Source: JAHRVQ01 sp029941905 (GTDB taxonomy: Bacteria > Pseudomonadota > Gammaproteobacteria > Pseudomonadales > Azotimanducaceae). From it: a stretch of DNA of 64,000 nt. The notes under the pieces are model-generated. The model was not told where the DNA came from. It did not search any database and saw nothing but the letters and a program-made list of their open reading frames with translations. Positions 44,001 through 53,477 of this stretch are shown here, in pieces (the stretch's first letter is position 1; each line of letters begins with the position of its first letter). The position numbers and the translations under genes were made by a program. The stretch is taken from positions 1 to 64,000 of the forward strand of contig JAPYTQ010000025.1 of the NCBI GenBank assembly GCA_029941905.1, in the 5' to 3' direction.

Positions 44001-45128
44001 ATGGCTGTTCCAGGTTCACCAGACAACGCTACACCCAATACTCCCGTGCTATCACTGGAACAGAAACGCTCACTGTATCGTGACGGCTATATAGTCTTAA
44101 AAAATGCAGTGTCAGAGGAACACGTTGAGGCCGCACGAGCCCGTATTCGGGCTGCAAAGAAAGGCGAGAACCTGGGAACAGAAAAAGAAATGACTGATCT
44201 TGTGAATGCATCATCCATTACGCCGATACTGCACGAAGTCATGGGTTATTTCGATCCACCGATTGTCTGCCAGGTTGGTGTGATAAAAGTCAGGGAACCT
44301 GGTGAGCACTTCAACAATATTGGTTATCGCGACAAGGACATGCCGTACTATGGGGCCGAAACGCATATGGATGGCAGTATTACTATTGCCGCACCACAAA
44401 CAGTGCAGGAAGGTACCGAGGAAGAAATCTACAGGCGTTATTTTGCATCAGGCCCAAAAGGAGATCTGGGTCGAAGTCCCGACGTTATGGGTCACAACTC
44501 TGTGCCCATGTTTGAAGATCCTGAGATGACACTCGGCCTGGGAAGTTTTACAGCGTTTGCATTCGTTTGTCTGAGCGACCAGACCGTAGAGGGATGTGGT
44601 CAGACTGCACTGTTGAAGGGTGCCCATCATGCAACCGAAAAATTCTTCCAGATGCAACGTGATGAAAACAATCACCTGGGGCCAGAAGGTCCGGGTTGGC
44701 CCAGACTGGATTATGAAAGCCCTAATCGCACCGGGCTGGTCTACTTACCAGAGGAAGTTAGAAATAAATTCCTGGATGAGAACTCCGAGAGTACACCGGA
44801 TGGCAAGAAGTGGCCCCGACCGACCCAGATACTCATGCAACCTGGGGATGCATGTATAACGGTCTACCAGATACCACATTCCGGTACCCGCAATGAAAAT
44901 GGTACAGAATCCCGCAAGAATATTATCTTCCGAATTCGCAACAAGAGTCGTCAGCCGGATGTTATGGTGAACGGTGTCACCGATCACCCGGACCGTGGGC
45001 AGATAGGTGAATGGCTGGAGTTCGAAGAAGGCAACGATCCCTGGGAGCGTTCAAAATTTGCCATGTGTAACATGTGGCATGAATGGGAAGGTATGAAGGA
45101 AGTCGTGGCGGAGCAGAAAGGGAAATAA
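44001..45128 (+). CDS. Phytanoyl-CoA dioxygenase family protein, long variant
   Basis: The 375-residue protein has LYRDGYIVLKNAVSEEHVEA near the start, the iron-site ETHMDGSITIAAP (HMD), a large insert, and CITVYQIPHSGTRNENGTES with the distal His, then IIFRIRNKSRQP with a candidate 2-oxoglutarate Arg. It is longer than most PhyH proteins because of the central region. It starts a rightward set with a CoA transferase and an SDR, mirroring the dioxygenase-SDR-CoA transferase set at 13-17 kb. Confidence 0.82.
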   Translation: MAVPGSPDNATPNTPVLSLEQKRSLYRDGYIVLKNAVSEEHVEAARARIRAAKKGENLGTEKEMTDLVNASSITPILHEVMGYFDPPIVCQVGVIKVREPGEHFNNIGYRDKDMPYYGAETHMDGSITIAAPQTVQEGTEEEIYRRYFASGPKGDLGRSPDVMGHNSVPMFEDPEMTLGLGSFTAFAFVCLSDQTVEGCGQTALLKGAHHATEKFFQMQRDENNHLGPEGPGWPRLDYESPNRTGLVYLPEEVRNKFLDENSESTPDGKKWPRPTQILMQPGDACITVYQIPHSGTRNENGTESRKNIIFRIRNKSRQPDVMVNGVTDHPDRGQIGEWLEFEEGNDPWERSKFAMCNMWHEWEGMKEVVAEQKGK

Positions 45129-45179
45129 CGGGCCAACCTCAATATAACATAGCAACCTTATCTTGATCAGGAGAATTAG

Positions 45180-46379
45180 ATGCCAGCGCTGGATGGATTG
45201 AGAATTCTTGATATGACCCAGTATGAAGCGGGCACATCGTGTACCCAGGCGTTGGCCTGGCTGGGAGCTGATGTGGTTAAAATCGAGGCTCCCGGGTACG
45301 GTGACCCTGGGAGGGGAGTCGGGCTAAGCGGAGAAGCTGCATATTCGGCCTATTTTTGTAACTGGAATGCCAATAAAAGAAGTATTGCTATTAATCTGAA
45401 ATCATCCGAGGGTCGGGACCTGTTTATTCGACTGTTGCCGGGCTTTGATGTCTTTGTGGAAAACTATGGCCCTGGGGTAATCGAAAAACTCGGGCTTGAA
45501 TATGAAACCCTCAAGGCCGCTCATCCGCCGATTATTCACGCCCGCATAAAAGGCTTCGGTACTTCCGGTCCCTACTCGAAATACAAAAGTTACGATGGCA
45601 TCGCCCAGGCAGCCGCAGGTGCATTCTCGGTCACGGGTGAAGCGGACGGACCGCCTTTGTGCCCCGGGCCGACAACTGGCGACTCGGGAACCGGTGTGCA
45701 GATGGGCATGGCAATCCTGGCTGCGTACATTCAGCGATTGCGTACCGGGGAAGGTCAGCAACTGGAAATCTCCATGCAGGAAGCGATGACCTATTTTATG
45801 CGTACCAGAATTGCTTTCGGTGGGGATTGGGGTAAGGGTGTGACGCCCCGCAACGGGAATTTCCAGGGATTGCCACCGGTGAACCTATACCCCTGTAAGC
45901 CCTTTGGGCCCAATGACTGGGTATTTCTGATGCCGGTTACCTCACAGCACTGGGATCAGCTTTGTGTCGCGACGGACAACCCGGGTCTATTGGTAGATCC
46001 GCGCTTCGACAGCCCGCAAACCCGCCTCAAAAATCAGGACCTTGTCTATGAAACCTTTGCCAGCTGGACGAGAGACAGAACCAAATTTGAAGTGATGAAA
46101 ACCCTCGGAGAAGCTGGTCTGCCGTGCTCAGCGGTCATGAATACCAGCGAGTTACACTCAGATCCACACCTGATTGATCGGGGGTTCATCAACAACATTG
46201 AGCACCCGGTGCACGGCAATGTCCCGTTGCTTGGATTTGGCCCGAGGCTGTCCGCTTCGGATGTTCCTATTCAGCGCGCGCCTCTGCTTGGTGAACACAC
46301 GGAAGAACTTCTACAGCAGGAGTTGGGTTTACCGGACGAGGATCTTCAATCATTAAGGCAGTCCGGAGTGATTGGCTAG
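45180..46379 (+). CDS. CaiB/BaiF-type CoA transferase (family III)
   Basis: The 399-residue protein has LAWLGADVVKIEAPGYGDPG, NANKRSIAINLKSSEGRDLF, FDVFVENYGPGVIEKLGLEY and KGFGTSGPYSKYKSYDGIAQ, in which the Asp of YDGIAQA is the expected catalytic carboxylate. It moves CoA onto a carboxylic acid. It lies 51 bp after the PhyH gene and 28 bp before the SDR start, so one operon is likely. Confidence 0.92.
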   Translation: MPALDGLRILDMTQYEAGTSCTQALAWLGADVVKIEAPGYGDPGRGVGLSGEAAYSAYFCNWNANKRSIAINLKSSEGRDLFIRLLPGFDVFVENYGPGVIEKLGLEYETLKAAHPPIIHARIKGFGTSGPYSKYKSYDGIAQAAAGAFSVTGEADGPPLCPGPTTGDSGTGVQMGMAILAAYIQRLRTGEGQQLEISMQEAMTYFMRTRIAFGGDWGKGVTPRNGNFQGLPPVNLYPCKPFGPNDWVFLMPVTSQHWDQLCVATDNPGLLVDPRFDSPQTRLKNQDLVYETFASWTRDRTKFEVMKTLGEAGLPCSAVMNTSELHSDPHLIDRGFINNIEHPVHGNVPLLGFGPRLSASDVPIQRAPLLGEHTEELLQQELGLPDEDLQSLRQSGVIG

Positions 46380-46407
46380 GTGTAGCTGTTACCTACCGGG
46401 AGGACAG

Positions 46408-47175
46408 ATGATCAATCTCGACGGTAAAGTCGTGCTGGTGACAGGCGGTTCACGAGGAATCGGCAGTGCCACAGCGAAAGCGATCGCTGCTGCAGGTGGT
46501 GATGTCGTTTTACACTTTGCCGCCAACAAAAGCGCTGCTGATAAAACCGCTGCGTTGATTGAAACAGGGAAAAGTCATATTGTTCAGGGCGATTTAAACG
46601 AACCGGGTATGGCGAAATCGGTTTGGCAGATGGCATTGAACTGGAAAGGGCGTATTGATGTGGTAGTCAATAATGCCGGTGTATTTCAGGCGGCGAGCAT
46701 CGATGGAAGCGACGAGGATTGGGATGCAAGCTGGCGGAGAACCTTGCAGATCAACCTGGTTGCCAGTGGAGACTTCTGCCGTTGTGCAGTAAATACATGG
46801 CGTAGAGCTGGTACAGGTGGCATTATTATCAATGTATCCAGCCGGGCTGCTTCCCGGGGCGATGGCCCCGATTACTGGTCCTATGCGGCCTCCAAGGGTG
46901 GCATGGTAGCGCTGACAAAGACTATCGCACGCGCCTATGCTGCAGAAGGTATCTTTGCCTATGGTGTCGCGCCTGGTTATGTGGAGACTGATATGGCGTT
47001 GGAGGCCTTTGCAAAAGATCCGACCCTCAAAGAAATTGTAACCCGAGAGATCCCCATCGGTGATATTGCACCGACGTCAGACATCGCAAATACCATATGT
47101 TTTCTGGCATCGGGCCTGGTGCCCCATGCCACGGGAACAACGATCGATATCAACGGTGCGTCCCACGTCCGCTGA
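46408..47175 (+). CDS. SDR family oxidoreductase (FabG-like)
   Basis: ATG 46408 is chosen because GGGAGGA lies 4-5 nt upstream; an earlier in-frame ATG overlaps the CoA transferase end. The 255-residue protein has VTGGSRGIGSATAKAIAAAG, VVNNAGVFQAAS, INVSSRAASRGDGP and YAASKGGMVALTKT (YxxxK), with VAPGYVETDM. It is probably a 3-oxoacyl or hydroxyacid dehydrogenase acting with the upstream CoA transferase and dioxygenase. Confidence 0.92.
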   Translation: MINLDGKVVLVTGGSRGIGSATAKAIAAAGGDVVLHFAANKSAADKTAALIETGKSHIVQGDLNEPGMAKSVWQMALNWKGRIDVVVNNAGVFQAASIDGSDEDWDASWRRTLQINLVASGDFCRCAVNTWRRAGTGGIIINVSSRAASRGDGPDYWSYAASKGGMVALTKTIARAYAAEGIFAYGVAPGYVETDMALEAFAKDPTLKEIVTREIPIGDIAPTSDIANTICFLASGLVPHATGTTIDINGASHVR

Positions 47176-47216
47176 CCCGTGGTAACATAGCCTCAACGAC
47201 ATGGAAGTTGTATCTT

Positions 47217-47449
47217 TTGAGCAATAACGAAACAGAATCAGAATCCCGGACAAACTCGGGTCGCGAGGGAATTCTTGACTCCATTCCCCTCGGTATTCTG
47301 GAAATTGATCCCGCCGGTTCCCTACAGCAATCCGATGTTCCTCGACATGATCGATCTGCAAATCAACTGGAGCTGCCAACGAGATGACAACGACCAAATG
47401 GTCGCCCTGGTTGCTGTGTTTACCGACGTGACCGAAACACCAGCAGTAT
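47217..47449 (+). pseudogene. PAS-domain sensor remnant
   Basis: From TTG 47217 the frame reads LSNNETESESRTNSGREG then ILDSIPLGILEIDPAGSLQQ, the opening of a PAS domain, and stops at PTR*. In another frame DLQINWSCQRDDNDQMVALV then AVFTDVTE gives the end of a PAS/PAC domain. The middle of the domain and everything after it are missing, and the 3' side runs into the end of the convergent esterase gene. It appears to be the stub of a PAS-containing kinase or cyclase. Confidence 0.55.
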
Positions 47450-48411
47450 CAATCGCGCCAAAGCCAGCGCAGGGTTTCGGCAAATATGGCACCACCATGC
47501 GACAGATTATGCCCGCCGGTGCCAAACTCAAACTTGAAGTCATAGTCTGCCCAGGTCAGTGCACTGGCCATTGCCTGGTTGGCGAGTGCCCAATCACCGA
47601 AAGGTGTGTTGGCGTCGTTTTCACCACTCTGCAAAAAAGCCCGGATCGGCTTACGGTCAGTTTTTCTAATTATTGATGGAAAGTTATGGCCACCCCATAT
47701 GTCCGTAAAGGAACCACAGTGGCTGATCACCCGCTGGCAATTTTCCGGTTGCTGCCAGGCAACATTGAATGCGGCGATCCCGCCGCTGCTGATGCCGCAG
47801 ATCGTTCTTTGTTCAGGTCGTTGACTCACTTCTATATCCAGTTCATTTTCCACGAACGGCAGAACATCCTGAAACAGGAAATCAGCGTATACGGGTGTCA
47901 GGCTGTCATACTCAAAGCTTCGTTGTGCGGCTCTGGGATCATAGGATTCAACCGGTGTTTTGACCGGTCCTGATGGATCCCCCGGGTTGATAAAGATGGC
48001 AATAGTGGATTGAATCGCCTCCTGGTGATGCAAGGTATCGAGCACATGGGTGGCCCTGACGGGCCCACTTCGGCCCAGGTACCAGGCGCCGTCATTAAAA
48101 AATATCACCTGCGGTTTGCCAGGTTCTTGTTTGACAGCCCCTCGTTTGATCGATAAGCCGGGTTCAAAAACCGCCGGTGCATAAACCCATAGGTCTCGAG
48201 TCGTACCAGGATAGACACGACTTTGGTCCCAGTTTTCAAACTTAACCACACTTCCCCTGGGAACGGATTCATCGGGGAAGGCTTCCGGGCAGGGATGATA
48301 GGCCGCGTCCCATGCGGGATCATTGATCACCCCGTTTTTTTTGCCATTGACTTCAGCGCGAATTGTTTTATCGAGCTGCAGGGCTTGATGAGTTGTGATA
48401 TCCATTGGCAT
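47449..48411 (-). CDS. Esterase (enterochelin esterase/EstA-like alpha/beta-hydrolase)
   Basis: The 320-residue protein has a beta-rich N-terminal part (VPRGSVVKFENWDQSRVYPG) and an esterase D-like hydrolase domain with QVIFFNDGAWYLGR, the nucleophile elbow TICGISSGGIAAFN (GxSxG) and the C-terminal GTGGHNLSHGGAIFAETL with the catalytic His. There is no signal peptide. It lies 45 bp downstream of the Ugp-type ABC genes on the same strand and may act on the imported compound (inference). Confidence 0.85.
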   Translation of the reverse strand: MPMDITTHQALQLDKTIRAEVNGKKNGVINDPAWDAAYHPCPEAFPDESVPRGSVVKFENWDQSRVYPGTTRDLWVYAPAVFEPGLSIKRGAVKQEPGKPQVIFFNDGAWYLGRSGPVRATHVLDTLHHQEAIQSTIAIFINPGDPSGPVKTPVESYDPRAAQRSFEYDSLTPVYADFLFQDVLPFVENELDIEVSQRPEQRTICGISSGGIAAFNVAWQQPENCQRVISHCGSFTDIWGGHNFPSIIRKTDRKPIRAFLQSGENDANTPFGDWALANQAMASALTWADYDFKFEFGTGGHNLSHGGAIFAETLRWLWRD

Positions 48412-48455
48412 CGTATTGGCTCTACCTGTGCTTTAGTTTAGATCGCGAGGCGGGC

Positions 48456-49553
48456 TCATCCGGGCAAACGTTTCCCTGATTCCGAGTCAAACATATGCAG
48501 GGCTTGATCTGCAATTTTTAAATGTAGTGATTCGCCTTCATTAAAGTTGGCTGAACCTGGCAGTTTCACCACGATACTTGTGTTGGTCAGCGAATTCGGC
48601 GCAAGCAGACAATGAACCAGGGTCTCGGCGCCCAGGGTTTCGACGGCTTCAACAGTGCAAGAAAAGTCGGCATCTGATTCGCTGCTGAGTAGTAATTTTT
48701 CAGGTCGAATACCGACTGTGACCGTTTTACCTTCGTGGGTAGATGCTTCGACTCTAGTTCTCACCGACTGGCCGGAATCGAGAGTGACAGCAGGTCCGTT
48801 ATCTGGCTTGTTAAGAAAGCGCCCGGTAAAAAAGTTCATTTCCGGAGAACCAATAAATCCGGCTACATACACCGTGGCGGGTTTCTCGTAGATGTTTTGT
48901 GGTGTATCAATCTGTTCAATACTCCCCTGGTTAAGTACAACCAGGCGGTCTGCGAGGGTCATGGCTTCAACCTGATCATGGGTGACATAGAGGCTGGTTA
49001 CATTCAGTCGTCGTTGCAGCTCACGTATTTCCATTCTCATCTGGGTTCGCAGCTTGGCATCCAGGTTGGACAATGGTTCGTCGAACAGGAATACGGCGGG
49101 CTCACGAACAATTGCGCGCCCCATGGCAACCCGTTGGCGTTGTCCGCCGGAAAGCGCTCGCGGATTTCGGTGCAGGAATTCTTCCAACTGCAACATCTTT
49201 GCCGCCACCGAAACCCGTCTGACAATATCTTGTTTTGGCAAGCCCCTGAGTTTTAGTCCATAGGCCATGTTGTTGAACACATTCATATGCGGGTAGAGTG
49301 CGTAGTTCTGAAAAACCATGGCAATGTCACGGTCTTTGGGTTCTACGTTATTAACAATTCGGCCGCCGATTGCAATTTCACCTTGCGTGATTGCTTCGAG
49401 CCCTGCCACCATGCGCAACAAACTGGATTTACCACAACCCGAAGGGCCGACAATGACTACAAACTCTCCATCGGTAACATCGATATTGATATCGAACAGA
49501 ACCTGGGTATCGCCGTAAGATTTAGCGACGTTGCTGATATTGACACTGGCCAT
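48456..49553 (-). CDS. ugpC: ABC transporter ATPase, UgpC/MalK type
   Basis: The 365-residue protein has Walker A GPSGCGKSSLL, the Q-loop MVFQNYALYPHM, signature LSGGQRQRVAMGRAIVREP, Walker B VFLFDEPLSNLDAKLR and the H-loop YVTHDQVEAMTLADR, followed by a TOBE/MalK-type regulatory domain. It powers the importer whose permeases and binding protein lie just upstream. The Ugp name reflects family similarity; the sugar or glycerophosphodiester specificity is not proven. Confidence 0.88.
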   Translation of the reverse strand: MASVNISNVAKSYGDTQVLFDINIDVTDGEFVVIVGPSGCGKSSLLRMVAGLEAITQGEIAIGGRIVNNVEPKDRDIAMVFQNYALYPHMNVFNNMAYGLKLRGLPKQDIVRRVSVAAKMLQLEEFLHRNPRALSGGQRQRVAMGRAIVREPAVFLFDEPLSNLDAKLRTQMRMEIRELQRRLNVTSLYVTHDQVEAMTLADRLVVLNQGSIEQIDTPQNIYEKPATVYVAGFIGSPEMNFFTGRFLNKPDNGPAVTLDSGQSVRTRVEASTHEGKTVTVGIRPEKLLLSSESDADFSCTVEAVETLGAETLVHCLLAPNSLTNTSIVVKLPGSANFNEGESLHLKIADQALHMFDSESGKRLPG

Positions 49554-49554
49554 A

Positions 49555-50403
49555 TTATTTCTCTGTCTCCGTTAATCCTCTAACGAATAGTTTCTGCATG
49601 CCGAGAACGACGAGTACCGGTGGCAACATGGACATCAAGGCCGTCATCATAATGATATGCCAGGCCGGGTCACCTTCGGCTGTTTCGAGCAATCCCTTGA
49701 TCCCCATCACGATGGTATACATTGATTTCTCGGTGGTAATCAGCAATGGCCACAAGTATTGATTCCAGCCAAAGATAAACAAAATCACAAACAGCGCAGC
49801 GATACTGGTTCGTGACATGGGCAGCAGGATGTCAACAAAGAACCGCATGGGGCCTGCGCCATCTATTCGAGCGGCCTCGAGCATTTCATCCGGTACTGTG
49901 AGAAATGTCTGGCGAAACATAAATGTCGCCGTTGCGCTGGCGATGAGCGGAATTGTCAATCCCCAGTACGAATCCAGCATGTTCAGGTTTGCAACCACCT
50001 CAAAAGTGGGAAGGATGCGGACTTCCACCGGTAACATCAGGGTCACAAATATCATCCAGAAAAAAAACATCCGGAATCGGAACTCAAAGTAAACGATGGC
50101 AAATGCGGAGAGTAGTGAGATTGATATTTTTCCCACCGCAATTATCAATGCCATGACGAGTGAATTCAGCATCATCATTCCGACGGGAATACCACCGATG
50201 GAGTCTTCACTTGAGGTAAAAGTTGCCTTCAGGTTAACGAAAAACTGATCACCGGGCAGCAGTGGAAAAGGAACCTGCGTCACACGTACGGCATCGTGGG
50301 TCGCCGCCACGAATGTGATCCATACCGGGAATACGACGATCAGTATCCCGATGATAAGCACTGCGTGCGAAACGAATGTTGTCAGAGGGCGATTTTCAAT
50401 CAT
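49555..50403 (-). CDS. ugpE: ABC transporter permease, UgpE/MalG type
   Basis: The 282-residue protein has six membrane helices and the EAA loop EMLEAARIDGAGPMRFFVDI in the C-terminal half, with VMALIIAVGKISISLLSAFA and LFVILFIFGWNQYLWPLLIT. It pairs with the UgpA-like permease and lies 1 bp before the ATPase gene. The carbohydrate-uptake (CUT1) family is clear. Confidence 0.88.
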   Translation of the reverse strand: MIENRPLTTFVSHAVLIIGILIVVFPVWITFVAATHDAVRVTQVPFPLLPGDQFFVNLKATFTSSEDSIGGIPVGMMMLNSLVMALIIAVGKISISLLSAFAIVYFEFRFRMFFFWMIFVTLMLPVEVRILPTFEVVANLNMLDSYWGLTIPLIASATATFMFRQTFLTVPDEMLEAARIDGAGPMRFFVDILLPMSRTSIAALFVILFIFGWNQYLWPLLITTEKSMYTIVMGIKGLLETAEGDPAWHIIMMTALMSMLPPVLVVLGMQKLFVRGLTETEK

Positions 50404-50434
50404 GACGATTGATCTTCCACGGTCAAGGAATCCA

Positions 50435-51316
50435 TTAATAATCCACTTTCCGTTCGATGTAACGAAATTGGATGACTGTAATGAAGATAACCATGATCAT
50501 GAGTATCGTCGATTGCGCCGCAGACCCCCCCAGGTCAAGACCGATAAAGCCATCGTTGTAGGCCTTGTAGACCAGAATTTCAGTTGCCTTTGCCGGTCCA
50601 CCGGCTGTGACCACGTGAATGATGCCGAAGGTTTCAAAAAATGCGTAAACGATGTTGACTACCAGCAGGAAAAAGGTTGTTGGGGTAATCAGTGGGAACA
50701 CAATACCCCAGAATCGACGGACCGGCCCGGCCCCGTCAATCGCAGCAGCCTCGATTAGCGATTTGGGTATTGCCTGCATGGCAGCAAGAAAAAACAAAAA
50801 GTTGTAGCTGATCTGTTTCCAGGTGGCAGCCATAATCACCAGGCTCATGGCTTCACCGCCATTGAGTTTGTGGTTCCAGTTCCAGCCAACTGTGTCAAGA
50901 AAGTAAGTCAGAATTCCAAGGGTCGGGTCAAACATAAATACCCATAAGGCACCGGCGATGGCTGGCGCAACTGCATAGGGCCAGATTAACATCGTGCGAT
51001 AAAACAGTGAGCCCTTGATAACCTGGTCGGCCATTCCGGCAAGAACCAGTGCGGTCAGGATTGAGAGTGTTGCCACCATCGATGAGAAGAACAGGGTGCG
51101 GTAAAAGGTGTCGAAGTATAATTTATCTTCAAACAATAGCTGATAGTTTTCAAGAAAGACAAACTCCGTGGATAGGCCAAAAGCGTCTTCAATAAGAAAT
51201 GACTGGTATACGGACTGTCCGGCTGGCCACATGAAGAAAACGCAAGTGATCAGAATCTGTGGTGCAACCAGTGCATAAGGTAACCAGGACGATTCGAAGT
51301 GTACTCGCTTTAGCAC
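50435..51316 (-). CDS. ugpA: ABC transporter permease, UgpA/MalF type
   Basis: The 293-residue protein has six membrane helices and the EAA loop KSLIEAAAIDGAGPVRRFWG. It opens with LPYALVAPQILITCVFFMWP and ends with an ILMIMVIFITVIQFRYIER helix. It lies between the binding protein and UgpE-like genes in the standard B-A-E-C order. The substrate is not readable from sequence. Confidence 0.88.
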   Translation of the reverse strand: MLKRVHFESSWLPYALVAPQILITCVFFMWPAGQSVYQSFLIEDAFGLSTEFVFLENYQLLFEDKLYFDTFYRTLFFSSMVATLSILTALVLAGMADQVIKGSLFYRTMLIWPYAVAPAIAGALWVFMFDPTLGILTYFLDTVGWNWNHKLNGGEAMSLVIMAATWKQISYNFLFFLAAMQAIPKSLIEAAAIDGAGPVRRFWGIVFPLITPTTFFLLVVNIVYAFFETFGIIHVVTAGGPAKATEILVYKAYNDGFIGLDLGGSAAQSTILMIMVIFITVIQFRYIERKVDY

Positions 51317-51472
51317 CGGGGTTTTAACACTTGACTAGCCCTGATCTGACAGCGAGCGATGTTGCATCGAACAACCCTGAATATTCAAGTTCGTGAGGTG
51401 ATGGAAAAATGCTTCGATTTAACGTCAAATCAGTTCCTGTTCTGAAAGTCATGCGTGTCCGAATGAACCTGG

Positions 51473-52774
51473 TTAATTTGCACGTTCGAATTTTCGCAGT
51501 AACTTGTTACCTCTAGTCACGGCGTCATCAAGGCCTTGAGATGCCGTTTTTGTGCCTGCCCAGATGGCTTCCAGTTCTTCGTTAACTATTGCCCGGACCT
51601 GAACATAATTGCCGAATCTCAAGCCCCGGGAATTCTTCGTCGGCGTGTTTAGGCTGAGTTGTTTGACGGCGGTATCTGTGCCTGGGTTTCTGTCATAAAA
51701 ACCCTGGGCGCGTGAAAGTTCAGCGGCTTCCAGGGTGATGGGTACATAACCGGTTTGCTGATGCCACCAGGCTTGCACTTGTGGTGTAGAAAGATAACTC
51801 AGAAACTTCGCAACGCCTTTGTAGCTCTGTCTGCTATGTCCTCTCAGAACCCAGAGGGTGGCTCCGCCGATAATAGAATTTTGAGCGGATGATGCCACCT
51901 CGGTATCAAGGGGTAGCATGGTTTGACCATATTTAAATTTCGCCTGGCTTTTTAGTGCTGCGGTGTTTGCCGAAGAGCTCATCCACATGCCGCAAGTACC
52001 GCTGGTAAACAGGGGCAGGCTGCTGTCTTCTCGCCCGCCGTAAACAAAGGTGCCATCTGGTTGGGAGTCTGCGATGGATTGGATTCTATTTTTTATACTC
52101 GATGAATTGAACGTCAGTTCTGCATCGAAACCAGTATATCCGTTTTCCCTGGTACCCAGTGGTTGATTGTGCCAGGCGGAATAGTTTTCAATCATTACCC
52201 AGGATTGCCAGCCGAAAGAAAAGCCGCATTTCATTCCAGATGCCAGTAGTTTCTTTGCGGCTTTGTTTACATCCTCCCAGGTGACAGGAGGGCTTTGAAT
52301 CCCGGCTTTTTTAAAGGCGGTTTTGTTGTACCACATGACCGGGGTTGAAGAGTTAAAAGGCATGGACAACAGGTCGCCCTCTGGTGTCTGGTAATAGGAT
52401 ATAACACCCCGTAGATAGATTGAACTATCAAATGGCTCACCGGAATCCTGCATCACATTTTCGACGGGGTAGACTGCCCCTCTGGCGGCCATCATGGTTG
52501 CTGTCCCCACTTCGAAAACCTGCACAATATGCGGCTGCTTTTTTGCCCGAAATGCAGCGACTGCGGCGGTCATGGTATCGGTATAGTTGCCCTTGTAGCT
52601 GGGTATGATTTTGTACTCGTTTTGAGTCGAATTAAAATCCCTGGCGATCTTATCGACCCGTTCTCCATTTTCCGATCCCATGGCGTGCCACCAGGATATT
52701 TCAGTCACTGCCAGGCAAACTGGCGCTGACGTCGCCAGACCCAGGATGCAAAGCATGAATACAATATTTTTCAT
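51473..52774 (-). CDS. ugpB: Extracellular solute-binding protein, UgpB type
   Basis: ATG 52774 begins a signal peptide (MKNIVFMLCILGLATSAPVC, cleavage after CLA); the longer upstream frame has no such signal. The 434-residue protein has EISWWHAMGSENGERVDKIA, NEYKIIPSYKGNYTDTMTAA and the aromatic-rich AGIQSPPVTWEDVNKAAKKL typical of UgpB-like glycerol-3-phosphate binding proteins. It delivers the substrate to the UgpAE permease. It lies 157 bp upstream of ugpA and follows the HAD gene. Confidence 0.88.
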   Translation of the reverse strand: MKNIVFMLCILGLATSAPVCLAVTEISWWHAMGSENGERVDKIARDFNSTQNEYKIIPSYKGNYTDTMTAAVAAFRAKKQPHIVQVFEVGTATMMAARGAVYPVENVMQDSGEPFDSSIYLRGVISYYQTPEGDLLSMPFNSSTPVMWYNKTAFKKAGIQSPPVTWEDVNKAAKKLLASGMKCGFSFGWQSWVMIENYSAWHNQPLGTRENGYTGFDAELTFNSSSIKNRIQSIADSQPDGTFVYGGREDSSLPLFTSGTCGMWMSSSANTAALKSQAKFKYGQTMLPLDTEVASSAQNSIIGGATLWVLRGHSRQSYKGVAKFLSYLSTPQVQAWWHQQTGYVPITLEAAELSRAQGFYDRNPGTDTAVKQLSLNTPTKNSRGLRFGNYVQVRAIVNEELEAIWAGTKTASQGLDDAVTRGNKLLRKFERAN

Positions 52775-52823
52775 GGTTTCTCGCTTGTAGCTGAAGGCAT
52801 CGTACAAGTTCTCCTTATTTCGA

Positions 52824-53477
52824 TCATTCGCCCGTGTAATACTCAAACAACCAATTAAGATCTTCCGGTTCTTCGGCGATAAGATCTGCGCCTGCTCCGA
52901 CCAGTTCATCTTGTGAACCGTATCCCCACAGCACACCAACAGTCTGGATATTGTTGGCCTTGCCGCCCTTAATATCATGGGATCGGTCCCCTATCATCGC
53001 GGCGTGACGATGGGGTATTTTTTCTGCTGCCAGCAAATATTGAATCAACTCGGTTTTATCCTGCCGGGTTCCATCCAGCTCGCTGCCATAAACACCACTG
53101 AACAGATGGTCCAGTTCAAAGTGCTGCAGGATTCGCTCTGCAAAAACCTGAAGCTTTGATGTTGCGAGATAGAGTGATACGCCCATTTCCCTGAAGCTAT
53201 GCAGGGCGTCCTGAATCCCCGGGTAAACGGAATTTTCGAAAATACCCACGTCAGCGAATCTCTCCCTGTAGAAGGTGACAGCCTGATTGATGTTCTCGTC
53301 TGTCGGGCTCGGTAGTAGTGTTCCGAAGGTTTCTTTCAAGGGCGGTCCTATTAACCTGACCAACTCATCTTCTGCGGGAACAGGCAAATCCAGTTTCTGC
53401 AGCGCATATTCGATGCATTTTGTGATTCCAGGTTTGGAATCGGTAATTGTACCGTCAAGGTCAAATAGTAATTTCAT
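52824..53477 (-). CDS. HAD-superfamily hydrolase (phosphoglycolate phosphatase-like)
   Basis: The 217-residue protein has motif I LLFDLDGTITDSKPGI (DxDxT), motif II LYLATSKLQVFAERI and motif III AAMIGDRSHDIKGGKANNIQ. The small helical cap fits PGP-like phosphatases. Upstream of the Ugp-type genes, it could remove phosphate from the imported glycerol phosphate or simply be a house-cleaning enzyme. Its start lies in a divergent region with the DUF35 gene. Confidence 0.88.
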   Translation of the reverse strand: MKLLFDLDGTITDSKPGITKCIEYALQKLDLPVPAEDELVRLIGPPLKETFGTLLPSPTDENINQAVTFYRERFADVGIFENSVYPGIQDALHSFREMGVSLYLATSKLQVFAERILQHFELDHLFSGVYGSELDGTRQDKTELIQYLLAAEKIPHRHAAMIGDRSHDIKGGKANNIQTVGVLWGYGSQDELVGAGADLIAEEPEDLNWLFEYYTGE

